Source of the DNA: Thiobacillus sp.
Lineage (GTDB): Bacteria > Pseudomonadota > Gammaproteobacteria > Burkholderiales > Thiobacillaceae
Direction of reading: 5' to 3'
Assembly (NCBI GenBank): GCA_030680405.1
Contig: JAUXVT010000069.1
Span: 1 to 43,244 of the forward strand
DNA: 43,244 nucleotides
Shown: in pieces, positions 16,071-24,629 of the stretch
How positions within the stretch are numbered: position 1 is the first letter of the stretch
Layout: every line of letters starts with the position of its first letter
Notes under the pieces: generated by a model
Told to the model about the DNA's origin: nothing
What the model saw: only the letters and a program-made list of their open reading frames with translations
Database searches by the model: none
Program-made: the position numbers and the translations under genes

Positions 16071-16087
16071 CGTGACACAGTGTCACG
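16071..16087. promoter_or_regulatory. 17-bp palindrome, candidate operator
   Basis: CGTGACAC-A-GTGTCACG is a perfect inverted repeat of two 8-base arms around one base. This is a common form for the site of a dimeric helix-turn-helix regulator. It lies about 125 bases before mptG and 157 bases before the fhcB GTG. No regulator gene is in the C1 cluster, so the binder is unknown. Confidence 0.5.
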
Positions 16088-16180
16088 CCGACGTTCACCG
16101 CGTGCAACGCTAGGCGGTTGATTAATTATGCTTTTTTTTCATGGCATGGCAATTGCTTTTATTGATTATATTAAGCACTA

Positions 16181-16209
16181 CCAAACCATACAACTCCCAA
16201 ACCATACAA
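16181..16209 (+). repeat. Tandem CCAAACCATACAA boxes at the mptG start
   Basis: Two identical 13-base boxes at 16181-16193 and 16197-16209, period 16 bases, end three bases before the mptG ATG. The space where a ribosome-binding site should be is occupied by the second box, which has no purine-rich Shine-Dalgarno match. They could be protein or RNA binding sites controlling mptG translation. Confidence 0.45.
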
Positions 16210-16212
16210 TAA

Positions 16213-17202
16213 ATGCCCCATACAGCCACTATCAGCGTAACCATACGAGCCTCTGCCAGGCTCCATATGGGGTTTCTCGACCTCAACGGCGGGTTGGGGC
16301 GACGCTTTGGCAGTCTGGGTTTGTCACTCAATGAACTGGCCACGACTGTTACAGCTTATCCTGACAGCCAGGTCTCTGCCGAAGGCCCGCAATCCTCACG
16401 GGTCGAGGCCTTCGCACGTCAGTCCCTGGCTGCAATGGGCATAACAGGTGGCGCTCATTTTCAGATTCACCAAGCCATTCCGGATCATTCCGGCCTGGGG
16501 TCGGGCACTCAACTCGCCCTGGCTGTTGGAACTGCGCTCTCACGTCTATACGGCTTTGATTGGCCGCTAAACGAAATGGCCAAAGAAATGCACCGGGGTG
16601 GGCGCTCCGGTATAGGCCTCGGCTTGTTTGCACATGGCGGCTTCATAGTGGATGGCGGGCGCAAGGAGCGGGGTGGTCCCCCAACCGTGATTTCGCGCCT
16701 TGAATTCCCTGCGCAATGGCGCGTGATCCTGGTGCTGGAAAAGACCCACAGGGGGCTGCATGGCGAACAGGAAAAGCAGGCCTTCGCCGCTTTGCCAGAA
16801 TTCCCGGAAAAGAGCGCCGGACAATTGTGCCGCCTAGCCCTGATGCAAGCCATGCCATCCTTGGCGGAAAAGGATATTTCAGGATTTGGCGCTGCGATCA
16901 ATGTCATTCAGGAAATTGTTGGCGACCATTTTGCGCCAGCCCAGGGAGGGCGTTTTGCCAGCCATCGCGTGGCAAGCGCCTTGGCATGGTTAGGGCTTAA
17001 CGGAGCGGATGGGATAGGGCAAAGCTCTTGGGGGCCAACCGGTTTTGCGCTGATCGATTCCGAAATGCAGGCTCGTTCCCTGGCGCGCGCCGCACACAAC
17101 AAGTTCGGCGCCGAGGGACTGGAATTCATGGTTTGCTCAGGCCGTAACCACGGTGCGGATATCCGGTCCGAAGGTTATCTGGCCTTGGCGCATTCCGAAT
17201 AA
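16213..17202 (+). CDS. mptG: Beta-ribofuranosylaminobenzene 5'-phosphate synthase
   Basis: A 329-residue GHMP-kinase-fold enzyme making beta-RFA-P from p-aminobenzoate (or hydroxybenzoate) and phosphoribosyl pyrophosphate, the first committed step of methanopterin synthesis. The start IRASARLHMGFLDLNGGLGR and the loop IPDHSGLGSGTQLALAVG are the family marks, followed by GRSGIGLGLFAHGGFIVDGG and the C-terminal QSSWGPTGFALI. No Shine-Dalgarno sequence precedes the ATG; two direct repeats stand there instead. It heads the plus-strand C1 operon, 24 bases before mtdB. PabB at 26.7 kb could supply its substrate. Confidence 0.93.
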   Translation: MPHTATISVTIRASARLHMGFLDLNGGLGRRFGSLGLSLNELATTVTAYPDSQVSAEGPQSSRVEAFARQSLAAMGITGGAHFQIHQAIPDHSGLGSGTQLALAVGTALSRLYGFDWPLNEMAKEMHRGGRSGIGLGLFAHGGFIVDGGRKERGGPPTVISRLEFPAQWRVILVLEKTHRGLHGEQEKQAFAALPEFPEKSAGQLCRLALMQAMPSLAEKDISGFGAAINVIQEIVGDHFAPAQGGRFASHRVASALAWLGLNGADGIGQSSWGPTGFALIDSEMQARSLARAAHNKFGAEGLEFMVCSGRNHGADIRSEGYLALAHSE

Positions 17203-17226
17203 TAAAAACGACTGCCGGAGAAAACA

Positions 17227-18129
17227 ATGGAAAAACCCTATTTGCTGCACTTTGCCACACCGGGGACGCGTGTCAGCCCGTTTGATGTAAACATGGCCTA
17301 CGATGCGGGCTGGAATGCCGTGATCCCCTATTCGGGCGTGGGCTTGGATGAGATGGCGGGTTTTACCCAGGACGCCATCTTTTCCAGAGGCCCGAAAGGC
17401 GTGAAGCGCACTGGCATCTTTATCGGCGGACGCGACCCCGTGCTCGCTGCCGATATGCTCGATGCCGCGCGCAAGGCCATGGTGCCGCCGTTTCAGGTAT
17501 CGGTTTTCGCTGACCCCAGCGGGGCTTACACTACGGCTGCAGCAATGATCGCCATGGTGGAGAAGGCCTTATCCAGCATCCACGACACAACACTTTCCGG
17601 CCGCCGGGTGGCCGTTTTCGGCGGCACAGGCCCAATAGGAATGGTAGCCGCCATACTCGCGGCACAAGCAGGCGCTGACGTCACCATTCCCGGCCACGAT
17701 GGCCTGCCCAGAGCCCAAGTAGCCGCCGAATCCATCCATGCCCGTTTCGGTGTGACTGTTCGCCCCATGGATGCCAGTTCCGAGACCGCCATGGCAGCAC
17801 TCGTTGCCAATACCGAAATCGCTCTTGCCACTGCCAAGGCCGGCATTCAGGTACTCAGCGCAGAGCATCTTTCTCTCGCCTTCAAGCTGATGGTGGCCGC
17901 CGATATCAACGCGGTGCCGCCTGCCGGTATCGAGGGCATCGGAATCATGGATGATGCCAAGCCGCTTGTGGCAGCTTCAGGCTGTGCAGTAGGCATCGGT
18001 CCACTCGCCATTGGCAACATCAAATACAAAGTGCAGCAGCGCTTACTGCAAGCCATGCTGTCCACGGATAGCCCGCTTTATCTGGGCTTTTCCGAATGTC
18101 TGAAAGAGGCCAGATTACATGCCATCTAA
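17227..18129 (+). CDS. mtdB: Methylene-H4MPT dehydrogenase
   Basis: A 300-residue NAD(P)-dependent dehydrogenase oxidising methylene-H4MPT to methenyl-H4MPT. The N-terminus ends in the substrate-binding block NMAYDAGWNAVIPYSGV; the Rossmann motif is AVFGGTGPIGMVAAI. It has the length and insert pattern of MtdB rather than the folate-linked MtdA. The next gene begins inside it with an 11-base overlap, so they are co-translated. With fae and mch it forms the formaldehyde-oxidation core. Confidence 0.92.
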   Translation: MEKPYLLHFATPGTRVSPFDVNMAYDAGWNAVIPYSGVGLDEMAGFTQDAIFSRGPKGVKRTGIFIGGRDPVLAADMLDAARKAMVPPFQVSVFADPSGAYTTAAAMIAMVEKALSSIHDTTLSGRRVAVFGGTGPIGMVAAILAAQAGADVTIPGHDGLPRAQVAAESIHARFGVTVRPMDASSETAMAALVANTEIALATAKAGIQVLSAEHLSLAFKLMVAADINAVPPAGIEGIGIMDDAKPLVAASGCAVGIGPLAIGNIKYKVQQRLLQAMLSTDSPLYLGFSECLKEARLHAI

Positions 18130-19303
18130 GGCCTTTCTGGTCACTTCGCTTTCCGGGCGGGTACTGGCCAAGGCTGCGGTGCGCGCAAAACGTCCTGTAA
18201 TGGGGGTAGATGCATTCGCTGACCGGGATACCTGCGGCGTGGCTTTAAAATGGATGCGCATCCCCTTGGATCACAATTCGAATGTAGAACCGGCAGAAAT
18301 GCTGAAAGCGATCAATTCGCTTTGTCCTCAAGCCTACTGCCTCGGGCTGGTTTATGGTTCGGGGTTCGAGGCCCGGCCGGACCTGCTCCGCAGTTTGGCC
18401 AAAGGACGGCCATTGCTGGGCAATGTACCCGGGGTGCTGGAAACCGTGGCTGACCCCGCCCGGTTCGCTAACCTGCTAGTGAAACTCAATATTCCTCACC
18501 CTGTGACAGTCATGTCACGCCCGGAAGACACCACAGGTTGGCTTTCGAAGCTGGCCGGTGCTTGTGGCGGCACGCATGTGAGCTTCGCATCCTGTTTAAC
18601 TGAAGACAATGCGGGGCGTTATTTCCAGCAGCAGGTTGATGGAGAAGAATGGTCATTCCTGTTTCTGGCCAATGGACGGGAAATATGTCCGGTCGGATTT
18701 AATCAACCAATAGTGACGCCTCCCCAGGCCCCTGGCCACTGGAGTTATTCCGGCGCAACCCGTCTGAACTCAGGCCCTGCCGGGATTGCTGAAGCAGTGC
18801 TGGATGCAGCTCGGGCGCTAACCGGCAAACTGGGGCTTATAGGCCTCAATGGTCTGGATTTCATCGTCACTAATAATAATGGCTGGGTTTTGCTGGAGCT
18901 TAACCCCCGCCCGACTGCCACCCTTGAATTGTGGGATGTGCCGCCGCTGCCTCCCCTATTCGATCTTCACATTGAAGCCTGCAATGGACGGTTGCCGGCA
19001 AAGTTGCCACAGCCAACTGGCAGCATGGCGGTAGCGGTGGCCTATGCTGAAAAAACGTTATATACACATGACGCCTTTACATGGCCGTCCTGGTGCGCGG
19101 ATTTACCTTGGGCGGACAGTGTTATTGAAGCTGGTGATCCCGTTTGCACAGTCCGTGCGGAGGGGATGGATGCAGCCTCTGCCAAGCGCCAAGTCCTGGC
19201 CAGACGACGGGAAATTCTGGATCAACTGGCCCGTTTCCATTCCAGCTCAACAGACAAGAACGGACGAATTTTCACACAGCACGACCTAATGCTCCCGGCC
19301 TGA
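18119..19303 (+). CDS. ATP-grasp family protein of the H4MPT cluster
   Basis: A 394-residue ATP-grasp ligase of unknown substrate. It opens with a nucleotide-fold like start ([16 protein letters not shown]) and has the central domain with [12 protein letters not shown] and the metal-binding end [27 protein letters not shown], in which the E and N of ELNPRP bind magnesium. It lies between mtdB and mch with overlaps on both sides (11 bases with mtdB; TGATG with mch). Proteins of this kind occur in methylotroph H4MPT gene islands and are believed to act in cofactor synthesis, perhaps adding an acid group to the pterin or furan cofactor. No closer call can be made. Confidence 0.75.
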   Translation: MPSKAFLVTSLSGRVLAKAAVRAKRPVMGVDAFADRDTCGVALKWMRIPLDHNSNVEPAEMLKAINSLCPQAYCLGLVYGSGFEARPDLLRSLAKGRPLLGNVPGVLETVADPARFANLLVKLNIPHPVTVMSRPEDTTGWLSKLAGACGGTHVSFASCLTEDNAGRYFQQQVDGEEWSFLFLANGREICPVGFNQPIVTPPQAPGHWSYSGATRLNSGPAGIAEAVLDAARALTGKLGLIGLNGLDFIVTNNNGWVLLELNPRPTATLELWDVPPLPPLFDLHIEACNGRLPAKLPQPTGSMAVAVAYAEKTLYTHDAFTWPSWCADLPWADSVIEAGDPVCTVRAEGMDAASAKRQVLARRREILDQLARFHSSSTDKNGRIFTQHDLMLPA

Positions 19304-20280
19304 TGACGAACGATATGAGCGACATTCCCAGCGTTAATCAACTGGCCGCACCCCGGGTCGAGAATCTGGTGGAACAAGCAGGGCAGTTGCGCTTGGCAGT
19401 TACGCGCCAGAGCAACGGCGTGCGCATTGTGGATGCAGGTATCAAGGTGCCTGGCGGTATCGAGGCGGGCAGGCGCATTGCCGAAATCTGCCTGGGAGGC
19501 TTGGGGCGCGTCACAACGGTTCCGGCTGGGGCAAATGCCGCATGGCCTTGGGAACTGGCTGTTTCTACTACCCAGCCGGTGCTGGCCTGTCTGGGTAGCC
19601 AGTACGCAGGATGGAGTCTGTCCCATGGCGAAGGCAAGGGCAGTTTCTTCGCATTGGGATCCGGCCCCGGCCGCGCTCTGGCCGGCAAGGAGGAACTCTT
19701 CAGGGAACTGGGCTACCGGGACAGTGCTAACACTGCCTGCCTGGTACTGGAAACCGACAAGATTCCCCCCTTATTATTATTGGACAAGATCGCCGGCCAG
19801 TGCGGCGTGGCGCCAGAGAAGCTTACCCTGATTCTGACGCCCACCACCAGTCTGGCAGGGAGTGTGCAAGTAGTCGCGCGCGTGCTGGAAGTGGCCTTGC
19901 ACAAGGCGCACTTCCTGGGCTTCCCGCTGGAACACATTGTCGATGGCATGGGCACGGCACCGGTCTGCCCACCCTCTCCAGATTTCCTCACCGCCATGGG
20001 ACGCACCAACGATGCCATCCTCTTCGGCGGTCGTGTGCATCTCTTTGTCTCCGGGAATGAAGCGGCAGCAGAAGATCTGGCGCGGCGCATGCCCAGTGAA
20101 TCCTCCAGTGATTATGGTCAGCCCTTTGCGCAGGTGTTCAAGGCTGCCGGGCACGACTTTTACAAGATCGATCCTCTGTTATTCGCCCCTGCTCAGATCA
20201 TTGTGACCTGCCTCGACACAGGACGCAGCTTCCGCGCCGGGCGGCTCAACGCGGAATTGCTGGAGCGCTCTTTCTCATGA
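19303..20280 (+). CDS. mch: Methenyl-H4MPT cyclohydrolase
   Basis: A 325-residue cyclohydrolase converting methenyl-H4MPT to N5-formyl-H4MPT. Family blocks are present: [57 protein letters not shown]-like [19 protein letters not shown] and [19 protein letters not shown] at 19303 overlaps the upstream stop as TGATG; ATG at 19315 (MSDIPSVN) is also possible. The product is passed to FhcD. The following gene begins at its ATGA. Confidence 0.94.
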   Translation: MTNDMSDIPSVNQLAAPRVENLVEQAGQLRLAVTRQSNGVRIVDAGIKVPGGIEAGRRIAEICLGGLGRVTTVPAGANAAWPWELAVSTTQPVLACLGSQYAGWSLSHGEGKGSFFALGSGPGRALAGKEELFRELGYRDSANTACLVLETDKIPPLLLLDKIAGQCGVAPEKLTLILTPTTSLAGSVQVVARVLEVALHKAHFLGFPLEHIVDGMGTAPVCPPSPDFLTAMGRTNDAILFGGRVHLFVSGNEAAAEDLARRMPSESSSDYGQPFAQVFKAAGHDFYKIDPLLFAPAQIIVTCLDTGRSFRAGRLNAELLERSFS

Positions 20281-21191
20281 CGAGCCGCATTGCGATCTTC
20301 ACCGACGATCCGGGTTGGCATGGCAAGCAGCTCAAGCGGGCATTTTCCCTCAGAGGTTGCCAGGCCGATTTTCTGTCCCTGATGGATTGCCGGGTTGACC
20401 TGGAAGGCGGTGCCGGTGGCATGGTGCTGCCAGGTTTCGAGGACCGTTTGCCAGATGGTGTGTTCGTTCGAGGCGTGCCCGGCGGCACCCTAGAGCAAGT
20501 CATTCTGCGCCTCGATTTCCTGCACTTGTTGCCGGTGCTGGGTGTGCCGGTCTACAACTCGGCCCGGGCGATCGAGAGGAGCGTGGACAAGGCCATGACC
20601 AGTCTACTGCTGCATCAGGCCGATATTCCCACGCCGCCCACTTGGGTGATGGAATCAGAAACGCAGGTCCGTGCGCTGCTCATGCGCGAAGTGGCATTAG
20701 GACACGAACTTGTGCTCAAGCCGCTGTTCGGCTCCCAAGGTGCCGGGCTCAAGCGGCTGGCGGCGCCTGCCGACCTTCCGCCGGGCGAGGAATACCGTGG
20801 TGTGTATTACCTGCAACGCTATATTGGCGGTGAGCTTGGTTCATGGGAGGACTACCGGGTACTCGTGGTCGGTGGAATCAGCCGCGCCGCCATGACTCGC
20901 AAGGGGACAAGCTGGATCAACAACGTGGCACTGGGGGCCTCCTGCCATCAGGCGCCGGCCTCCCCGGAGCTGTTCCGCCTAGCCGAAGCCGCCACCCGCG
21001 CACTCGATATGGATTACGCAGGCGTCGACCTGATGCGCGACCGCGAAGGCCGCCTCTACGTACTGGAAGTGAATAGCATCCCGGCTTGGCGCGGCCTGCA
21101 AACTGTAGTCAAGGCAAACATCGCAGCCATGCTGGTAGACGATTTCCTTGACAGGCATGTAGCCATGTCTTCCCGGGAGCATTGCGCATGA
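20277..21191 (+). CDS. RimK-like ATP-grasp ligase of the H4MPT cluster
   Basis: A 304-residue RimK-family ATP-grasp enzyme. Such enzymes add glutamate or related acids; the archaeal relative MptN adds glutamate to tetrahydromethanopterin. Motifs: [19 protein letters not shown], then [17 protein letters not shown] (ATP-binding loop), [15 protein letters not shown] and the metal site [15 protein letters not shown]. It overlaps mch by 4 bases (ATGA) and the next gene by 4. This gene is found in the same relative position, near mch and fae, in other methylotroph H4MPT islands. Likely role in cofactor modification; the exact substrate is not shown. Confidence 0.8.
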   Translation: MTSRIAIFTDDPGWHGKQLKRAFSLRGCQADFLSLMDCRVDLEGGAGGMVLPGFEDRLPDGVFVRGVPGGTLEQVILRLDFLHLLPVLGVPVYNSARAIERSVDKAMTSLLLHQADIPTPPTWVMESETQVRALLMREVALGHELVLKPLFGSQGAGLKRLAAPADLPPGEEYRGVYYLQRYIGGELGSWEDYRVLVVGGISRAAMTRKGTSWINNVALGASCHQAPASPELFRLAEAATRALDMDYAGVDLMRDREGRLYVLEVNSIPAWRGLQTVVKANIAAMLVDDFLDRHVAMSSREHCA

Positions 21192-22099
21192 ATGCCCCCA
21201 TGTTGCTCTACCCCATTGTCTCGCCGCTGTCCGACTTGTTTCTTGCAGCTTGCGAACTGGATGTGACCGCCTTCAAACCAGGCAATGTGAGCCTGGATTC
21301 CCCAGGGCACGGCATGACAGCCGAGGATTTCCTGATCAGCGCCGCCGCTGCCGCCCCCCATGTGACGAATCCCGATCTGGGCGTGGGAGAGCGGGTGTAC
21401 CGGGCTATCGAAGCTACCCGTCAGGCTGTAGGCTGTAACACCAACCTCGGCATCGTGCTTCTGGTCGTCCCCCTTATTCATACCACCCAGCACCGCCTGC
21501 CCGGTGAAGCCTTTGCCCGACGCTTGCCTCACACCTTGGCTGGACTCACCCGAGAGGACGCAGAATGGGTCTACCGGGCAATCCGCCTTGCTGCTCCCGG
21601 AGGCCTTGGCGAGAGCCCGCGTCATGATGTCCGCGATGAGCCAGCCGTGACCCTACTGGAAGCCATGCAGGAAGCCGCGGCATGGGATCGTATCGCCTAT
21701 CAGTACGCCAGTTGCTATACCGACATCCTTAGCGTCGGGCTGGCGTCCTTGCGCCAGGGCCGTGAGCGCTGGAAAGGTGAGGCCGAAGCTGTAACGACTA
21801 GTTATCTTGGTTTTCTTGCCGACTTTCCTGACAGCCACATATGGCGCAAGCATGGCCGGGACACCGCATATAAAGTACAAAAACTGGCATTGAACTGCAT
21901 CGCCAGCATGAACCGGTGCGCCGAGTGGCCGTGCGCTAAGAACCATCTGGAGGACCTGGATCATATCCTCAAATCCGCAGGAATCAATCCTGGCACCAGT
22001 GCCGATTTAACCGTAGCCACCTGGCTTGCAGATCGGCTGTTGTACAAGGAAGAAATTTGTATTTCAAATCAGACCAAGGGAGGTGCTCAGTTTGTTTGA
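21188..22099 (+). CDS. CitG-like triphosphoribosyl-dephospho-CoA synthase family protein
   Basis: A 303-residue member of the CitG/MdcB family, which transfer ribosyl groups to dephospho-CoA. The N-terminal block reads LDVTAFKPGNVSLDSPGHGM (typical EVxxxPKPGLVD), and the central block is CNTNLGIVLLVVPLI. In H4MPT islands such a protein is usual, and is believed to attach the ribosyl unit from phosphoribosyl pyrophosphate during methanopterin synthesis. ATG at 21188 overlaps the upstream TGA. Its 3' end carries the GGGAGG ribosome site for the next small reading frame. Confidence 0.78.
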   Translation: MNAPMLLYPIVSPLSDLFLAACELDVTAFKPGNVSLDSPGHGMTAEDFLISAAAAAPHVTNPDLGVGERVYRAIEATRQAVGCNTNLGIVLLVVPLIHTTQHRLPGEAFARRLPHTLAGLTREDAEWVYRAIRLAAPGGLGESPRHDVRDEPAVTLLEAMQEAAAWDRIAYQYASCYTDILSVGLASLRQGRERWKGEAEAVTTSYLGFLADFPDSHIWRKHGRDTAYKVQKLALNCIASMNRCAEWPCAKNHLEDLDHILKSAGINPGTSADLTVATWLADRLLYKEEICISNQTKGGAQFV

Positions 22100-22193
22100 T
22101 TTGCTGAAACGCTTGTTTGGTCCTGAAACCAGTGGTCAGCCGACGAACGACTCGGCGCTGGCGAACCGCTATAACCCAACCGAGTCTATTTAA
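22092..22193 (+). CDS. Candidate 33-residue microprotein upstream of fae
   Basis: A reading frame too short for usual gene calls starts with TTG at 22092 and ends with TAA at 22193. Its ribosome site GGGAGG (22078-22083) is the best in the neighbourhood and lies 8 bases before the TTG; a GTG at 22083 in the same frame is possible but is covered by that site. The peptide begins MFDLLKRLFGPETSG, an amphipathic basic helix, followed by a polar tail ending in NPTESI. It overlaps the CitG-like stop by 8 bases and fills the gap to fae, which has its own AAGGAAAAA site. It might be a real small protein or a leader peptide setting fae translation. No known homologue comes to mind. Confidence 0.5.
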   Translation: MFDLLKRLFGPETSGQPTNDSALANRYNPTESI

Positions 22194-22205
22194 TTTAAGG
22201 AAAAA

Positions 22206-22721
22206 ATGATGGCAAAAATTAATCGCGTAATGGTAGGTGAATCCCTGGTTGGTGAAGGGAATGAAGTGGCACACATTGACCTGATCATGGGCCCGCGTGG
22301 TAGCGCTGTCGAAACGGCTTTTTGCAACGGCCTGATCAACAACAAGGAGGGCCACAGTTCCCTGTTGGCATTGGTGGCGCCCAACCTGGCCTGCAAGCCG
22401 AATACCATGATGTTCAACAAAGTGACAATCAAGGGCGCCAAGCAGGCTGTGCAAATGTTTGGGCCCGCTCAACGCGGCGTGGCAATGGCTGTTGCGGATT
22501 GCGTAGAGGACGGCACGATCCCGGCCGGTGAAGCTGATGACATCTTTATTTGCGTCGGTGTATTCATCCACTGGGAAGCCGAGGACGACGCCAAGATCCA
22601 GGACTACAACTACGCAGCGACCAAGGAATCCATCAAACGTGCCATCGCAGGCGAACCCAAAGCGGCTGACGTAGTTGCCAAAAAAGCCAAGGCGGGTCAC
22701 CCCTTCGCTGCGCATATCTGA
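22206..22721 (+). CDS. fae: Formaldehyde-activating enzyme
   Basis: A 171-residue enzyme that condenses formaldehyde with H4MPT to methylene-H4MPT, the entry point of the pathway, in the cytoplasm. The catalytic histidine is in [11 protein letters not shown] near residue 23, followed by the family blocks [34 protein letters not shown] and [25 protein letters not shown] precedes two adjacent ATG codons (22206, 22209); either may be used. It is usually one of the most abundant proteins in methylotrophs. Confidence 0.97.
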   Translation: MMAKINRVMVGESLVGEGNEVAHIDLIMGPRGSAVETAFCNGLINNKEGHSSLLALVAPNLACKPNTMMFNKVTIKGAKQAVQMFGPAQRGVAMAVADCVEDGTIPAGEADDIFICVGVFIHWEAEDDAKIQDYNYAATKESIKRAIAGEPKAADVVAKKAKAGHPFAAHI

Positions 22722-22735
22722 TCGGGAGAACGGGC

Positions 22736-23959
22736 GTGATTTGCAAGGAATGTGGGGTCATGGTGAGTGAACTCGACAACGGGCATTTGCTCGCCTGTAG
22801 TGGCCTCACATTGCAGGAGTATGCCTTGCGTCATGCCTTGCCGCTCGATCTACTGGTAACCCCGGACAGGATCGAGTCAGTGTCGGCGCAGACGGATCTC
22901 CCCATCATGCCCGTCGCCGTGCCTGATGAGACGGCGCGGGCGGTGCTGGCGGGTTTGCGCCTGGCCGGCAAGATTCACGACGCCGGCCCGGTGTGCCAGG
23001 TGGAGGGGGAGATCGCCTGGCTGGATCTGCTGTTCTGGGATCTGGCGCAACTCGCGCCCTACGGTTTCCGGTTCCGGCAGGAATATCACTACGCGCCCGG
23101 CACACACCGGGTCGTGGCGAAAAACCGGCTAGTGACTCAAAAACGCAATCTGGTCGGCCCCTGGCTCCCCGCCAGGGTGCCTCCACCTGAACAGCGTCTA
23201 AAATATGCAACCTATCTGGCCCATGCCGCCGAGCGGCATGCTGGCCTTTTTTTCCTGCCCTTCGCTTCGACCGACGAAGCCGAGGCGGCAGCCGAATTCC
23301 TGTCGCGCGAACTGAACGTGAGCACCCGCCATCTGGCCGTCGGTTCACCGCTGTTGCGCACGCTGACGCGTGCCGACGCGGAGCGCCTGCTGGACAGCCT
23401 GCGCGGCGAGTTGGAGGTTATGCCCGGCGTCTGGTCGCGCTTCCATCCGGACACCCCGGAGGTCACGGTGAGCAAGGAAGTAGTGTTCGATTCCGCCCAT
23501 TTCCTCACCGATCACCCCGCCAAGTGCAGCAACCTGCACGGCGGCCGCTACGTCCTGCACGTCAAGGTGCGCGGGCAGATCGACCCGCTCACCGGCTGCG
23601 TGCTTGATTACGGTTATCTCAAGCGGGTAGTGAACGCCCGTGTTGTGGAGCGCTTCGACCACCACACTCTGAACTACGCCGGGCCTGAACTGGCCTGGCG
23701 CTCCACCACCGAACTGCTCAGCGTCTACATCTGGGAGCAACTCATCGATTTCCTGCCCGAAATGACCGAACTGACCCTGTACGAAACGCCCCAGTCCTGG
23801 TGCCAGTACAGCGGCCCCGACCTGGAGGCCTGGCAGCGCCAGGGCAGCCAGCCGCTGCTGGGCCGATTTACCGATCCCGCCCTGGGGCGCTCGCCCTGGC
23901 GTCAGTGGCTGCGGACGTGGGATGATCAGCATGAAAATCGGCAAGCTCGGCGCGACTGA
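22736..23959 (+). CDS. PTPS-family pterin enzyme with N-terminal zinc-finger-like domain
   Basis: A 407-residue protein. Residues 245-385 are a 6-pyruvoyl-tetrahydropterin synthase (PTPS/QueD) domain: FDSAHFL with His255, CSNLHGG with Cys264 and His268, then DYGYLKRVV, DHHTLN and LYETPQSWCQYSG. The usual HGH is HGG, so one zinc-ligand histidine is Gly270. The first 45 residues (CKECG...LTLQEYALRHALPLDL) resemble the zinc finger of MucR/Ros proteins; residues 60-240 are unassigned. Genes of this kind accompany fae in H4MPT islands and probably act in pterin side-chain synthesis. GTG start at 22736 with GGGAG before it. Its 3' end overlaps the convergent HisA-like gene by 92 bases. Confidence 0.78.
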   Translation: MICKECGVMVSELDNGHLLACSGLTLQEYALRHALPLDLLVTPDRIESVSAQTDLPIMPVAVPDETARAVLAGLRLAGKIHDAGPVCQVEGEIAWLDLLFWDLAQLAPYGFRFRQEYHYAPGTHRVVAKNRLVTQKRNLVGPWLPARVPPPEQRLKYATYLAHAAERHAGLFFLPFASTDEAEAAAEFLSRELNVSTRHLAVGSPLLRTLTRADAERLLDSLRGELEVMPGVWSRFHPDTPEVTVSKEVVFDSAHFLTDHPAKCSNLHGGRYVLHVKVRGQIDPLTGCVLDYGYLKRVVNARVVERFDHHTLNYAGPELAWRSTTELLSVYIWEQLIDFLPEMTELTLYETPQSWCQYSGPDLEAWQRQGSQPLLGRFTDPALGRSPWRQWLRTWDDQHENRQARRD

Positions 23960-24629
23960 GAATGTCGGCGTGCAGGGCCGATGCCAGCAGCACGCCTGCC
24001 GCGCCCGCTTTGGCCAGCGCGGCCAGATCGGCCGCATGACGCACGCCGCCGGCCGCGTACAGGCGGCAGGTCGGGTTCAGGCTCCGCAATTGCGCCAGCC
24101 GCGCCAGATCGGGCCCGGCGCCGACGCCGACCCGCGCCAGGGTCATGACGATGACCTCCGCCGGCCAGCGTTCGGCTTCCCGCATCAGGGCGGCTGGTCC
24201 CAGGAAATCTTCGCCCCGGAAATCCAGCGAAAGCACGCTGTCCGCACGCAATGCGCCGCGTTCCGGCAGCGCTGCCAGACTCTCGCTGCCCAGCACCGGC
24301 CGGCCCAGACCCATGTCTTGCCAGGCCTTGGCAGCAACAACATCGACGAACCCTCCATCCACCCAAAACTCCAGATCAGGATGGGCCCGGTACAGCGCCT
24401 CCAGCACAGCCCTGTGGTTGCCCCGCCCGAGAATGGCATCCAGATCGGCGATATAAATCCGCCTGAATGGGTAAAGCGTAAGCAGCCCTTCCACCACCGC
24501 CTCGGGGCGGCTGGAATCACACAAAACAGATTTCAGCGGCCGGTATTCGTCACGTCTGCCTGCGTAAGCATGCACAACTTGTCCACCCATCAGGTCGAGC
24601 ACCGGGATAAGTTGTAAGGATTTGGCCAT
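23868..24629 (-). CDS. HisA-like TIM-barrel protein of the C1 cofactor cluster
   Basis: A 253-residue HisA/HisF-related barrel. It starts MAKSLQLIPVLDLMGGQVV, with the Asp of VLDL as in HisA, and keeps IYIADLDAILG, FWVDGGFVD and the second-phosphate loop AAGGVRHAADL. True HisA acts on a histidine precursor, but no his genes are here, and similar proteins are known next to H4MPT/methanofuran genes of methylotrophs. A part in methanofuran or pterin synthesis is likely but not proven. Its ATG (24629-24627) interlocks with the divergent ATG at 24628; it has no clear ribosome site. A longer start at 24746 would add 39 residues unlike the family. Confidence 0.72.
   Translation of the reverse strand: MAKSLQLIPVLDLMGGQVVHAYAGRRDEYRPLKSVLCDSSRPEAVVEGLLTLYPFRRIYIADLDAILGRGNHRAVLEALYRAHPDLEFWVDGGFVDVVAAKAWQDMGLGRPVLGSESLAALPERGALRADSVLSLDFRGEDFLGPAALMREAERWPAEVIVMTLARVGVGAGPDLARLAQLRSLNPTCRLYAAGGVRHAADLAALAKAGAAGVLLASALHADILSRAELADFHADHPTSAATDARASAPGRDR

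Larger units (their letters stand above)
15915..16212. promoter_or_regulatory. Divergent control region between fhcB and mptG
   Basis: About 300 bases without a gene separate the two halves of the C1 cluster. It includes a perfect 17-base dyad CGTGACACAGTGTCACG (16071-16087) with a single central base. An AT-rich stretch, 16128-16175, could hold an mptG promoter. Two exact copies of CCAAACCATACAA follow at 16181-16193 and 16197-16209, directly before the mptG ATG. The dyad is well placed to act on both operons. Confidence 0.5.
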
